A stretch of 64,000 nt of DNA from Pseudorasbora parva (lineage: Eukaryota > Chordata > Actinopteri > Cypriniformes > Gobionidae): the NCBI RefSeq assembly GCF_024679245.1, contig NC_090178.1:47189425-47253424 (forward strand), written 5' to 3'. Positions 42,646-51,463 of this stretch are shown piece after piece. A program made the translations under genes and the position numbers. The notes under the pieces are model-generated. The model had not been told where the DNA came from, made no database searches, and was given only the letters and a program-made list of their open reading frames with translations. How positions within the stretch are numbered: position 1 is the first letter of the stretch; the number at the start of each line of letters is the position of its first letter.

Positions 42646-44389
42646 CAAAACTGTAAGTGCAGCTAAAAGAAAGACGGAACTGTACATATCGGGTTATTTC
42701 GAGAACTGTTTGCCCTATTTATACAACAAGTCATTTGGAAATGTGCAAGTGTTTATTTTTGTACACAAAGGTTGCTTTATGCAGACAATCTTTTTTGCAG
42801 TTCTTTTTTTTTTTTGCAGTATTACACATTCTTTTTGCTTGCAAATTGCTGTTCACAGGCTCGCAATGCTTTTGGCCAAATTTTAGCAGAAACAAAAAAA
42901 AGTGCTGGAAGTCAGATGAATAAAGATCATATTTATTTAGCATTAGCATGAGGCTGCCGTTTCGCAATACATAAATTACCCTTACAAAAAAACAGTAACA
43001 TGCTGAAAATCGTTTCGTTCTTACACTTGAAAGGCGATTTGCACCTTTACAAAGCTGCTTTTGCGCATGCAAATTTAATTTATGCTCGCGATCACTTTCA
43101 CAAATCTTATACCTGCGCATGCAAATCTTTTAGGCGTCGTGTATATCATGATACACATTTCAGTTTTCTGTTCTCTCTTTCCATAATATTTCTTGTATGA
43201 CACTCACTTGGCTGTGTGCTGGTGTTAATGTAATTACTCACGCAACTAATATAGATACACCCCAATCAGTCTAGACAGATCAATACTAAAGATGGAATTA
43301 TATTTTTTCTTCTTCTTGTGTGCTGTGTAAACCATTATACCTGTAATCTGAACTTGTGCAACAAACAAACATTATCTAATTGTGTATAAATAGTTCTTCC
43401 TCTCCGTGCAACTGGTTGCAGAAAAAGGTTTAGTGCTGAAAGCCTATTTAGCAGTTCACACTAACAAATAATCAAATAAAATTAAACATATGCTCCAAGC
43501 TGTTTGGTTAGGTTAGTAACCAGGCGAGTGTGAGGAGACGGGCGGTGGTGGGAGGCAAAAAACTGTCGAGGAACATAGGTGCATCATATCTTGCTAACTA
43601 ATTAGGCAGTTTGAATGTGTTCCGAACTTTGTTAATAAAACTTAAAATCTCTGGTAATGATGCTGCATTAAATGTTACCTTTTCATAAGACAAGCGTGAT
43701 GTCTCTGTTGTCTCATTAACTACTCAGATTATTGACGGAGTCTATGGTTCATTTGCTTATTACCTAAATACAGTAGTGATTTACAGAAAGTACGTATATA
43801 TTTATGTGTGTGTTCCCCAAGTAAGTGACACACACGCACATGACTATCCATGTGATGAAAAAGAAAACGTGACTCATCAGACCAGGCTACCTTCCAAAAC
43901 AAACCTCAGTATCCTCAACACTTTTGATTTTTCTTCTGAATGCCTGTGGGCGAGTTGGAGACCTTACTTCAACTGATGGCTCATTGAAGAGAAAATGAAC
44001 TGCTGTGAACTGATCGACCCCGAACAACACTTGGCTGTGTGTTTAAAGACAGTTGGTTTGCAGCTTATTATAGTCTAATATGTGTTATTATTGCTTTATT
44101 AAGAGAGCTATGTGAAGCTGCATCTGATATACTTTCCCTGTAGAGCACAGATACAGAACAGTCCCATTTATTTTCTCCATAGAAATAGTAATTCTTACAT
44201 AACATATTATAAATCTTTCCACACAAAAGAGATGCAAAGTTGTCAGTGAGCAGCAAATCAGTGTGGTTTTAAAGATGCTATATTATGCCCTTTTACTTTG
44301 AGGTCCATCAGAACAGGTTTTAATTTTCCCCATATACTTTATTGTTGCCGCTCATCTCTTCCCAGCCTGTCAGCAACGCTCTGGGGTGT
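42646..44389. other. Intronic stretch, nothing recognised
   Basis: About 1.7 kb. Bases 42755-43130 contain repeated ATTTGCA / TGCAAATTGC words in both orientations, suggesting a worn inverted-repeat element, but I cannot define its ends. Confidence 0.35.
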
Positions 44390-44611
44390 GTTTCCCAAAA
44401 GCATTATTAGCCAACTATGGTCACAAGTTCAGTCGTTATCAACGTAGTTTATCGAGTCTGTGTTTTCTAAAACCATAGTTCCAACGAACATTTGCAAACA
44501 GCATTCCAAACTTGTGTGGTTGCAACGACAGCTCTCGACCTGTGGTTTGAAAGCAGAGTTTCTTGTTTGCATGAAGTACTCCTAAAAGAAAAAGTGCACT
44601 TTAAATGGATA

Positions 44612-45331
44612 ATACAAGGTCTTCCCTGAAAGAGACGACGTCTGGATGAGAGCATATGTTGTTCTAGAACTTGGATATACCTTTCAGCATTGATGGTGCC
44701 TTTCCAGATGTGTAAGCTGCCCATGCCACACACACTCATGAACCCCAGACCATCAGAGATGCAGCTTCTGAACTGAGCGCTGATAACAACTTGAGTGGTC
44801 CTTGTTCTCTTTAGTTCGGATGACATGGCATTCCGGTTTTCCAAAAAGAACTTCAAATTTTCCATTCGTCTGACCACAGAACAGTTTTCCACTTTGCCAC
44901 AGTCCATTTTAAATGAGCCTTGGCCCGAGAAAACGCCTGTGCTTCTGGATCACGTTTAGATATGGCTTCTTTTTTGACCTTTAGAGTTTTAGCCGACAAC
45001 GGTTCACCGACAATGTTTTCTGGAAGTATTCCTGAGCCCATGTTGTGATTTCCATTACGGTAGCATTCCTGTATGTGATGCAGTGCCGTCTAAGGCCTGA
45101 AGATCACGGGCATCCAGTATGGTTTTCCCGCCTTGACCCTTACACACAGAGATTGTTCCAGATTCTCTGAATCTTTGGATGATATTATACACTGTAGATG
45201 ATGATAACTTCAAACTCTTTGCATTTTTTCTCTGACAAACACCTTTCTGATATAATATTTGGCATGACATTTCAAAATGTCTCACTTTCAACATTTTATG
45301 TTATCTATATTCTATTGTGCATAAAATATAA
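44612..45331 (-). mobile_element. Tc1-like relic, left part (split by DIRS element 1)
   Basis: Closely similar to 25970-26640 (same transposase words on the - strand: RTRTTQVVISAQFRSC, KAHLKWTVAKWKTVLWSDE, RFRESGTISVCKGQGG). The left terminal repeat and the C-terminal catalytic half are missing. It ends AAAATATAA, directly before the GTT of the DIRS element, and resumes at 50692. Confidence 0.9.
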
Positions 45332-45352
45332 GTTCCCTTTCGGGGAACTCGA

Positions 45353-45498
45353 GCTGCGTCGAAACGCTGTGAGAACGCCTCTGCGTTAATGCGTCGTGAA
45401 GCGCCTGTAGAACCATTCCATCGGAAAAAAGATCGATCGTCGGCGTGATGACGTCATCGACCGGAAGCTATAAAACGTCCGTGAAAACAAACAGGAAC
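45353..45498 (+). repeat. Left ITR of DIRS element 1
   Basis: Exact reverse complement, by eye, of 50498-50643. The outer 18 bp or so differ between the two ends (the right end is longer by about 30 bp), as in other DIRS elements. It contains the promoter sites listed separately. Confidence 0.95.
45449..45475 (+). promoter_or_regulatory. DIRS element 1 promoter: CRE-like, CCGGAAG, TATA
   Basis: TGACGTCA (45449-45456), CCGGAAG (45461-45467) and TATAAAA (45469-45475) lie 5' of the gag-like gene inside the ITR. The same order occurs in element 2. The right ITR repeats it facing inwards on the - strand (TGACGTCA 50540-50547). Binding by CREB/ATF and ETS factors is inferred from the motifs only. 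Confidence 0.65.
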
Positions 45499-45641
45499 CA
45501 GCTTCTGTGCCTTCAGTAAGCGATCTGTGTGAACCTGTCTGTCTATTTGGTGTTTTTGTCTGTCTATTGAAAGAGTTTTTCCACCCTTTGTTAAATATTC
45601 CATATATTTTACAAAAAAGAGAAAATAAAATAGATAGAGAA

Positions 45642-47120
45642 ATGGCGAGCGAAAGCAGTAACTTTAAGAGGTGTGTTCATCCCTGCCCACGCTACATCAC
45701 GAGTGGGGATACACACTCTCTTTGTGTTGCCTGCTTGGGAGCGCAGCATGCCCAGGCAGCCCTCGAGGGGGCTGCTTGCGAGCACTGTGAGCGTATGCCA
45801 CTGAGAACGCTGCGCTCCCGCCGGGCACTCTTCGAGGAGGGTGCCTCGGCTCGTGTTCCCCGCGGCTCTGGTCCCGCTGCTGCCGAGGCAGAGCGGAGGC
45901 TGCAGTCGTGGGGTTCACAATTGGATGTTGCGGAGGGGTTTGAGACGGGCGCTGCCTTATCTCTGCCCTCACCCGCTCCATCCAGCGGTTCTTCTCGGGG
46001 CTTGGAAGCACGCATTGCGGTTTCTTCCCCCCCGAGAGAGCCGCCGGTGCTCCAACTATCCAGCTCCGAGGAGGTGGACGTTGAGAGCATCGCGACTGAA
46101 GATTCGCCACTTCAGTCTCCTGCGAGTGATGAGCTCGTTGAGGTTCTAACGCGAGCCGTGGCCAGATTAAATATTGACTGGCCCGTAGAAAGATCTGAGG
46201 CAGGAAAGAGACGTTCTAGTAAATTAGACGAAAGATTCCTGCCCGCTCGCGCTTCAGAGCCTCAGCGGCGGGGCCTGCCATTCTTCCATGATTTGCACAC
46301 CGAGGTGGCAACATCATGGAGGAGACCGGCATCATACCGTGTGTTCAGCCCTCAGACTACGGTCTATAGTAACATCATGGGGCTGAAGCACTACGGTTAT
46401 GGGGCGATGCCAAAGGTAGAAGAGACGCTTGCGAGCCATCTCTCGCCTTCCTCGGCATCGTCCCTAAAGGCCCCGACTTTGCCCACCAGACCATTGAAAA
46501 CAACGTCGGCACTGGTGGGCAAAGCGTACTCGGCGGCAGGTCAGGCTGCTGCATGCCTTCACACCATGGCAATTATGCAGGCTTATCAGGCTGACCTGCT
46601 CAGGGATCTAGATGGACGCGATGAAGTGGGGGGTGACGTCATAAATGAGCTTAGAACAGCAGCCGATCTAACTCTCCGGGCCACCAAAGAGACGGCCAGA
46701 TGTGTTGGCCGCTCGATGGCAGCATTGGTGGCTACGGAGAGACATTTATGGCTCAACCCCACCGAAATCAAAGAGAGGGAGAAGAGCTCTCTGCTCGACG
46801 CGCCGCTGTCTCCTGGTGGCCTCTTCGGTGACGCAGTACACACTGTCACCGAGAGGTTCCAGGAGTCAAAGAAACAAGCTGCGGCGCTGAAGCAGTTTCT
46901 CCCTCTCCGAGTCCAGGTCCCTGGGGCTGCCGCTGACATCAGGCAGCCCAAGCCGAGTACGAGCTCAGCTCACAGGGCACAACAAAAGCAGAGCGTCGCC
47001 GCTCGGGCTCCCCCTCAGCGCGGGGACCAGGGGCGGCGCTCTCAGACGAGGCCTTCGAGGGGCAGGGCTGATCTGCGGACAGTCCTGATCGCCAAGAAGG
47101 CCTCGTCGAAGCGTTCCTGA
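45642..47120 (+). CDS. DIRS element 1 gag-like protein (ORF1)
   Basis: A 492-residue first reading frame. The ATG at 45642 (MASESSNFKRC) is preferred over the in-frame ATG at 45507, which lies closer to the promoter and adds 45 residues unlike the related proteins. Element 2 also starts at the equivalent place (MEREFKQC). Residues 11-51 form a Cys/His-rich block with Cys 11, 15, 28, 31, 46 and 49 and His 25 and 36, probably zinc binding. The middle (around AYSAAGQAAACLH and DLTLRATKETARCVG) is the part conserved with the - strand relic. The C-terminus is rich in Arg, Gln and Ser, suiting RNA binding. It is taken to be the structural protein of DIRS particles by position. No domain is recognised with certainty. 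The frame has no stops. Confidence 0.85.
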   Translation: MASESSNFKRCVHPCPRYITSGDTHSLCVACLGAQHAQAALEGAACEHCERMPLRTLRSRRALFEEGASARVPRGSGPAAAEAERRLQSWGSQLDVAEGFETGAALSLPSPAPSSGSSRGLEARIAVSSPPREPPVLQLSSSEEVDVESIATEDSPLQSPASDELVEVLTRAVARLNIDWPVERSEAGKRRSSKLDERFLPARASEPQRRGLPFFHDLHTEVATSWRRPASYRVFSPQTTVYSNIMGLKHYGYGAMPKVEETLASHLSPSSASSLKAPTLPTRPLKTTSALVGKAYSAAGQAAACLHTMAIMQAYQADLLRDLDGRDEVGGDVINELRTAADLTLRATKETARCVGRSMAALVATERHLWLNPTEIKEREKSSLLDAPLSPGGLFGDAVHTVTERFQESKKQAAALKQFLPLRVQVPGAAADIRQPKPSTSSAHRAQQKQSVAARAPPQRGDQGRRSQTRPSRGRADLRTVLIAKKASSKRS

Positions 47121-47145
47121 CGCCAGAAGCGTCAGGACGCTGAGG

Positions 47146-49278
47146 GTGGTTCCCCCCGTAGGGAAACGGTGTCTACCCCTGCCTACGGTACCCGTTTCCC
47201 TGCGGCACCCTCGGGGGGCCGCGCTGCCAACCCCGCCGCAATGCCGGGGCGCAGTCGGTCTCCGCGGGCCACCCGAGGGTGGTCCGCACCCCCTTCGGGG
47301 GGTCCCCGAGCAGTCAAGTCAGTCGTTCCCTGCCGGTCCGCCGCTTCAGGGCACTGCATTTGTTGCTCGAAGAACACCAGAGGCCAGCCTCGAGAGGCTG
47401 GTTCCCTTAGTAGATTTTCTAGACGAATGGAAACGTCTATCAAATATATCTCATTGGGTCCTGCAGATAGTAGAAAAGGGGTATGCCATTCAATTCAGAA
47501 GTCGGCCACCTCCTTTCTGCGGTGTCCTACCTACAGTGGTGGGCCCGGAGCAGGCTCTGGTAATGGCACAGGAAGTAGAGACACTCCTGCAAAAAGGGGC
47601 TATAGAGAGGGTTTCCCCTCCCAGCAGGGAGTCTGGCTTTTACAGCCGTTACTTCATCGTGCCGAAGAAGGATGGGGGCTTACGCCCGATATTAGATCTG
47701 CGGCTATTGAATCGCTCGGTGGCCAAGCTCAAATTCAAGATGCTTACACTCAGACAGATTGTAGCGCAGGTCAGATCGGAGGATTGGTTTGTCACCATAG
47801 ACCTCAAAGATGCGTATTTTCATGTCTCCATCCTTCCACATCACAGGAAGTTCCTGAGGTTTGCCTTCGGGGGAGAGGCATACCAATATCGTGTACTTCC
47901 CTTCGGTCTAGCACTGTCACCCCGCACGTTCACCAAGTGTGTGGATGCAGCTCTGGCGCCGCTGCGTCTTCAGGGCATCCGCATACTGAACTACATCGAC
48001 GACTGGCTGATTCTAGCGAATACAGAGCAGATGGCGGTTCAGCATCGAGATGCTGTTCTCGCCCATATGTCGAAGCTGGGGTTGAGGCTGAACGCCAAGA
48101 AGAGTGTGCTTTCTCCGGCTCAGAGAACCACTTTTCTAGGTGTGAACTGGGACTCGATAATTATGCGGGCGCAATTATCGCCAACACGCATAGCGTCGAT
48201 CCTGGCAGCCGCCAAAGAACAGAAGCTAGGCCGAGCCGTCACTGTGAAACAGTTCCAGAAACTGTTAGGTCTCATGGCAGCAGCGTCCAACGTGATACCT
48301 CTTGGCCTACTGTACATGAGGCCACTGCAGTGGTGGCTCAAAACACAAGGGTTCTCCCCGAGGGGAAATCCGCTCCGCACGATCAAAGTCACGCGGCGAT
48401 GCCTACGTGCTCTGGTCATGTGGAAAAACCCGGGGTTTTTATCTCAGGGTCCCGTGTTGGGGGCTCATGTTCGTCGCGTAACGCTAACGACAGACGCCTC
48501 CCTCACGGGCTGGGGGGCGACCATGAGTGGTCGCTCATCCCAGGGTCTATGGCAGGAACATCAGCGGCACTGGCACATAAATCGGCTGGAGATGCTCGCA
48601 GTGTTTCTTGCATTGAAACAGTTCCTGCCCGACCTCAGGGGCCACCACGTACTAGTCAGAACAGACAACACGTCCGTGGTGGCCTATATAAATCACCAGG
48701 GGGGTCTGAGGTCTCGTCCGTTGGACAAATTGGCACATCGGATCCTCCTGTGGGCCCAAGGGAAATTGCTGTCAATCAAGGCAGTATATATCCCGGGGGC
48801 CCTAAACCAGGAAGCAGACAACCTGTCGAGACAGGGGCCGAGGCCCGGGGAATGGAGACTCCACCCAGAGGTGGTGGAGCTCCTATGGAAGGTTTATGGG
48901 AAAGCAGAGATAGACCTGTTCGCTTCGGCAGAGAACTCTCACTGCCCGCGGTGGTTTTCTCTGACCCATCCGGCTCCGCTGGGGCTGGATGCCATGGTAC
49001 AGGAGTGGCCGAGGCTGCCTCTGTACGCCTTCCCCCCGATTGTTCTGCTTCCAGGAGTTCTGGAGAGGGTACGCCGGGACGGGGCCCAGGTACTCCTAGT
49101 GGCCCCGAACTGGCCGACCCGAGTATGGTTTTCGGACCTGATATCTCTCCTGGAAGGCTCTCCGATGGAGATTCCGACCAGGAGGGATCTACTCTCTCAG
49201 GCGGGCGGGAGATTCCTGCACCCACGCCCGGAGATGTGGAAACTGTGGGCCTGGCCTCTGAGGGGGCTAGGCTCATAG
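47146..49278 (+). CDS. DIRS element 1 reverse transcriptase / RNase H with methyltransferase-like domain
   Basis: 710 residues beginning 26 bp after ORF1 ends. The exact start is uncertain. Reverse transcriptase: motif A at D219-L-K-D222-A-Y, then LPFGLALSPRTF, and the catalytic YIDD box at residues 283-286. RNase H: D450 (TTDASLTGWG), E482 (INRLEMLAV) and D507 (VRTDNTSVVAY), the usual D-E-D set. The tail from about residue 575 has EIDLFAS and LYAFPP (Y627-A-F-P-P), which corresponds to the DNA adenine methyltransferase-like domain known from DIRS elements, with FPP in the place of the usual NPP. The enzyme copies the element RNA into DNA. All polymerase and RNase H catalytic residues that I can check are present. 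Confidence 0.93.
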   Translation: MVPPVGKRCLPLPTVPVSLRHPRGAALPTPPQCRGAVGLRGPPEGGPHPLRGVPEQSSQSFPAGPPLQGTAFVARRTPEASLERLVPLVDFLDEWKRLSNISHWVLQIVEKGYAIQFRSRPPPFCGVLPTVVGPEQALVMAQEVETLLQKGAIERVSPPSRESGFYSRYFIVPKKDGGLRPILDLRLLNRSVAKLKFKMLTLRQIVAQVRSEDWFVTIDLKDAYFHVSILPHHRKFLRFAFGGEAYQYRVLPFGLALSPRTFTKCVDAALAPLRLQGIRILNYIDDWLILANTEQMAVQHRDAVLAHMSKLGLRLNAKKSVLSPAQRTTFLGVNWDSIIMRAQLSPTRIASILAAAKEQKLGRAVTVKQFQKLLGLMAAASNVIPLGLLYMRPLQWWLKTQGFSPRGNPLRTIKVTRRCLRALVMWKNPGFLSQGPVLGAHVRRVTLTTDASLTGWGATMSGRSSQGLWQEHQRHWHINRLEMLAVFLALKQFLPDLRGHHVLVRTDNTSVVAYINHQGGLRSRPLDKLAHRILLWAQGKLLSIKAVYIPGALNQEADNLSRQGPRPGEWRLHPEVVELLWKVYGKAEIDLFASAENSHCPRWFSLTHPAPLGLDAMVQEWPRLPLYAFPPIVLLPGVLERVRRDGAQVLLVAPNWPTRVWFSDLISLLEGSPMEIPTRRDLLSQAGGRFLHPRPEMWKLWAWPLRGLGS

Positions 49279-50279
49279 AGGAGGGTCTCTCGGCCGAGGT
49301 CGTAGAGACCATCCTACACTCCAGAGCTCCGTCCACGAGGAAGCTGTACGCTTTGAAATGGAGACTTTTCTCAGCTTGGTGCAGAGAACGCCAGTGGGAT
49401 CCAGTTAACTGCCCGGTTGGTACAGTGCTGGAGTTCCTGCAGGAAAGGTTCTCTGCAGGGTTGACCCCCTCCACACTTAAGGTGTACGTGGCGGCCTTGG
49501 GCGCTGTCCACGTCCCTTGCAGTGGAGTGTCTTTGGGAAGACACCCTCTAATTACACGCTTCCTTCGTGGCACATTAAGGTTGAGGCCAGTTATGCACTC
49601 GAGGGTCCCGGCATGGGACTTGGCCATTGTTTTGAGGGGCTTGTCCGGACCTCCGTTCGAACCTTTGGAGGAGGTTTCGGATAAGTTCCTCACCCTGAAA
49701 ACTATCTTCCTTTTGGCCATTTCATCTCTTAAAAGGATAGGAGATATTCAGTCCCTGTCAGTAGGGCCCTCATGTCTAGAGTTCGCGCCTGGGATGGTGA
49801 AAGCATTTCTGCATCCCAGGCCGGGTTACGTCCCCAAGGTTCCTACGAGCCCACGGGGCCCCATCACTCTACAAGCCTTCTGTCCTCCTCCATTCTTGAC
49901 GTCAGACCAGGAAAGATTAAATCTGCTGTGTCCGGTGAGGGCACTGGATACTTATGTCCACAGAGCTGCCCTGTGGAGAAAAACTGAACAATTGTTTGTT
50001 TGCTTCGGACCCCCTAAGAAGGGGGCTCCTGTATCCAAGCAGAGGATGAGCAAGTGGGTGGCCGAGGCCATTTCACTTGCTTATGAAGCTGCCGGGCAGC
50101 CATCTCCTTTGGCTGTCCGGGCACTTTCTACCAGGGGTATGGCTGCTTCTAAAGCACTTTTGTCGGGGGCTTCCCTCCATGATATATGTAACGCGGCCGG
50201 ATGGTCGTCTCCTTCTACCTTCGTCAGGTTCTACGAGCTAGACCTGGCATCTACAGTAGGGGCACAGGTTCTCTCGTAA
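49125..50279 (+). CDS. DIRS element 1 tyrosine recombinase
   Basis: The frame overlaps the end of the polymerase gene in another register. I place the start at the ATG at 49125, just before the conserved part, although the frame is open back to 47169. The N-terminal core-binding half includes RAPSTRKLYALKW and FSAGLTPSTLKVYVAAL. The catalytic half has the first Arg in LKRIGDIQ (codon 49734-49736), then the box A-L-S-T-R-G, where the expected His is Leu (codon CTT at 50124-50126) and the Arg is kept (50133-50135). AAGWSS and the nucleophile Tyr in FVRFYELDL (50232-50234) follow. Its role is integration of the circular DNA copy. The His-to-Leu change, one base from CAT, may impair catalysis. 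Confidence 0.92.
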   Translation: MVFGPDISPGRLSDGDSDQEGSTLSGGREIPAPTPGDVETVGLASEGARLIEEGLSAEVVETILHSRAPSTRKLYALKWRLFSAWCRERQWDPVNCPVGTVLEFLQERFSAGLTPSTLKVYVAALGAVHVPCSGVSLGRHPLITRFLRGTLRLRPVMHSRVPAWDLAIVLRGLSGPPFEPLEEVSDKFLTLKTIFLLAISSLKRIGDIQSLSVGPSCLEFAPGMVKAFLHPRPGYVPKVPTSPRGPITLQAFCPPPFLTSDQERLNLLCPVRALDTYVHRAALWRKTEQLFVCFGPPKKGAPVSKQRMSKWVAEAISLAYEAAGQPSPLAVRALSTRGMAASKALLSGASLHDICNAAGWSSPSTFVRFYELDLASTVGAQVLS

Positions 50280-50339
50280 CCGTGTGCGCTTCGGTTTCAC
50301 ACATACGAGACACTTGGTCCTATGGCGATGTGGGTATAA

Positions 50340-50440
50340 GCGTTCTCACAGCGTTTCGACGCAGCTCGAGTTCCCCGAAAGGGAACGTCTCAGGTTACGT
50401 ATGTAACCCTAGTTCCCTGAGGGAACGAGACGCTGCGTCG
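50340..50440. repeat. Internal complementary region of DIRS element 1
   Basis: 50340-50386 is the exact complement of the left tip (45332-45378). 50384-50440 is the exact complement of the right tip (about 50635-50691). They share one AAC (50384-50386), the complement of GTT. This is the hallmark template for joining the two ends during DIRS replication. Confidence 0.93.
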
Positions 50441-50497
50441 CTCTGCCATACTCCCGGCGTGTCCGTGATCACTTACTTCAGGCTTTATCAGAAGTTA

Positions 50498-50643
50498 GTT
50501 CCTGTTTGTTTTCACGGACGTTTTATAGCTTCCGGTCGATGACGTCATCACGCCGACGATCGATCTTTTTTCCGATGGAATGGTTCTACAGGCGCTTCAC
50601 GACGCATTAACGCAGAGGCGTTCTCACAGCGTTTCGACGCAGC
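50498..50643 (-). repeat. Right ITR of DIRS element 1
   Basis: Inverted copy of 45353-45498. It is followed by the right-end-specific tip (50644-50688) with GTTCCCTCAGGGAAC and TTACATACGTAA palindromes. Confidence 0.95.
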
Positions 50644-50691
50644 GTCTCGTTCCCTCAGGGAACTAGGGTTACATACGTAACCTGAGACGTT

Positions 50692-50777
50692 TATGAGATT
50701 TGTAAATTATTGCATTCCTTTTTTTTTTTTTTTTACAATTTATACAGTGTCCAAACTTTTTTGGAATCAGGGTTGTA
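50692..50777 (-). mobile_element. Tc1-like relic, right part with terminal repeat
   Basis: It resumes TATGAGATTTGTAAATTATTG and ends with the Tc1 terminal repeat (opposite strand ACCCTGATTCCAAAAAAGTT) at TA 50776-50777. The inner part matches 26840-26912 of the complete copy. Confidence 0.9.
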
Positions 50778-51337
50778 ATTAAAAATCTGTTTAGCTCTCA
50801 CTAAAGCTCGCTCTATTTGGCTGTAGATCATTAAACTGTTACACTGCCTTAGAAGTCTGTCCGAAATTAGTTTTGTGAGGTGCCTTCATGCACAAACGCT
50901 GCCTCACAAGCCATTATCTGATAAGGCAACGAGGCAATGAGTCAGCTGCCTAGGTTTTTGGATCTTTTATTTTGAATACATACAAATGTATTTTAATTTG
51001 CCAAGAGATTTAACACAAAATCTCTGTTTTTTTGTGCGCAGAGTGCACATCTGTGGATGTGCTCTAGTATATAAGAACGAGCCTATGATTATATCAGGAA
51101 AAAATCTAAATAACAGAGAAAAATAAAGATTATTCCTCAGGTGCCATGTCCATAATTTATAGCTGAAAATCTAGCATGAATTCGATCTCAAAGTAATGAA
51201 TTAAAAGCAGTTATTACTCCACCTCCTGCGTGACATAATTAACTAACATAGTTGAATGACAAATTTGTGACAATGCCATTTCGGGAAACAGTCGTGACTA
51301 GCAATTTGATTTTTTTTTAGCGATGCATCGTACTATG
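50778..51337. other. Right arm of the outer TIR element
   Basis: AT-rich. Bases 50855-50945 contain inverted-looking words (TGTCCGAAATTAG, GCCTCACAAG, TAAGGCAACGAGGC) suggestive of another small worn MITE. No coding sequence. Confidence 0.35.
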
Positions 51338-51463
51338 ACGTCGTTGTACGGGAAACGCACCCCTGTTTAGTTCCTGTCTCTATAAAGCCCCTACTTCTGA
51401 AAAGTGTGTTCACGAAATGTTCCACTCCTTACCATAACCACCAATTTCAATACACTACACACC

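Larger units (their letters stand above)
45332..50691 (+). mobile_element. DIRS-type retrotransposon, element 1 (nearly intact)
   Basis: 5,360 bp, counting the GTT at each junction (45332-45334 and 50689-50691). It has inverted terminal repeats, three coding regions in the DIRS order (gag-like, RT/RNase H with methyltransferase-like tail, tyrosine recombinase) and an internal complementary region before the right repeat. DIRS elements copy via RNA into a circle and integrate with a tyrosine recombinase, so they make no target duplication. That is what is seen here. The ITRs look identical over 146 nt, implying a young insertion. It sits inside a Tc1 relic. Confidence 0.95.
44390..51354. mobile_element. 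Outer TIR element (GGGGTGTGTTTCCC ends) of a three-level nest
   Basis: The left tip GGGGTGTGTTTCCCAAAAGC and the right tip (opposite strand GGGGTGCGTTTCCCGTACAA, ending at 51354) are inverted. CTG lies at the outer side of both tips. Only about 220 bp of the left arm and 570 bp of the right remain visible around the Tc1 and DIRS insertions. Pairing of the two tips is inferred from sequence and orientation. Confidence 0.55.

Noticed and set aside
44612..45331. Working Tc1 transposase
   Set aside because: The left terminal repeat, the second catalytic Asp and the catalytic Glu region are missing, and the element is split by the DIRS insertion.
47169..49124. N-terminal 650 residues of a 1,036-residue protein
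   Set aside because: The segment is a shadow of the reverse transcriptase gene in another frame, with no recognisable domain. Only the part from about 49125 matches recombinases. The openness itself is kept as a finding.
48776..49720. 314-residue frame on the - strand opposite the DIRS RT and recombinase
   Set aside because: A GC-rich antisense shadow of two overlapping real genes, with no recognisable motif.
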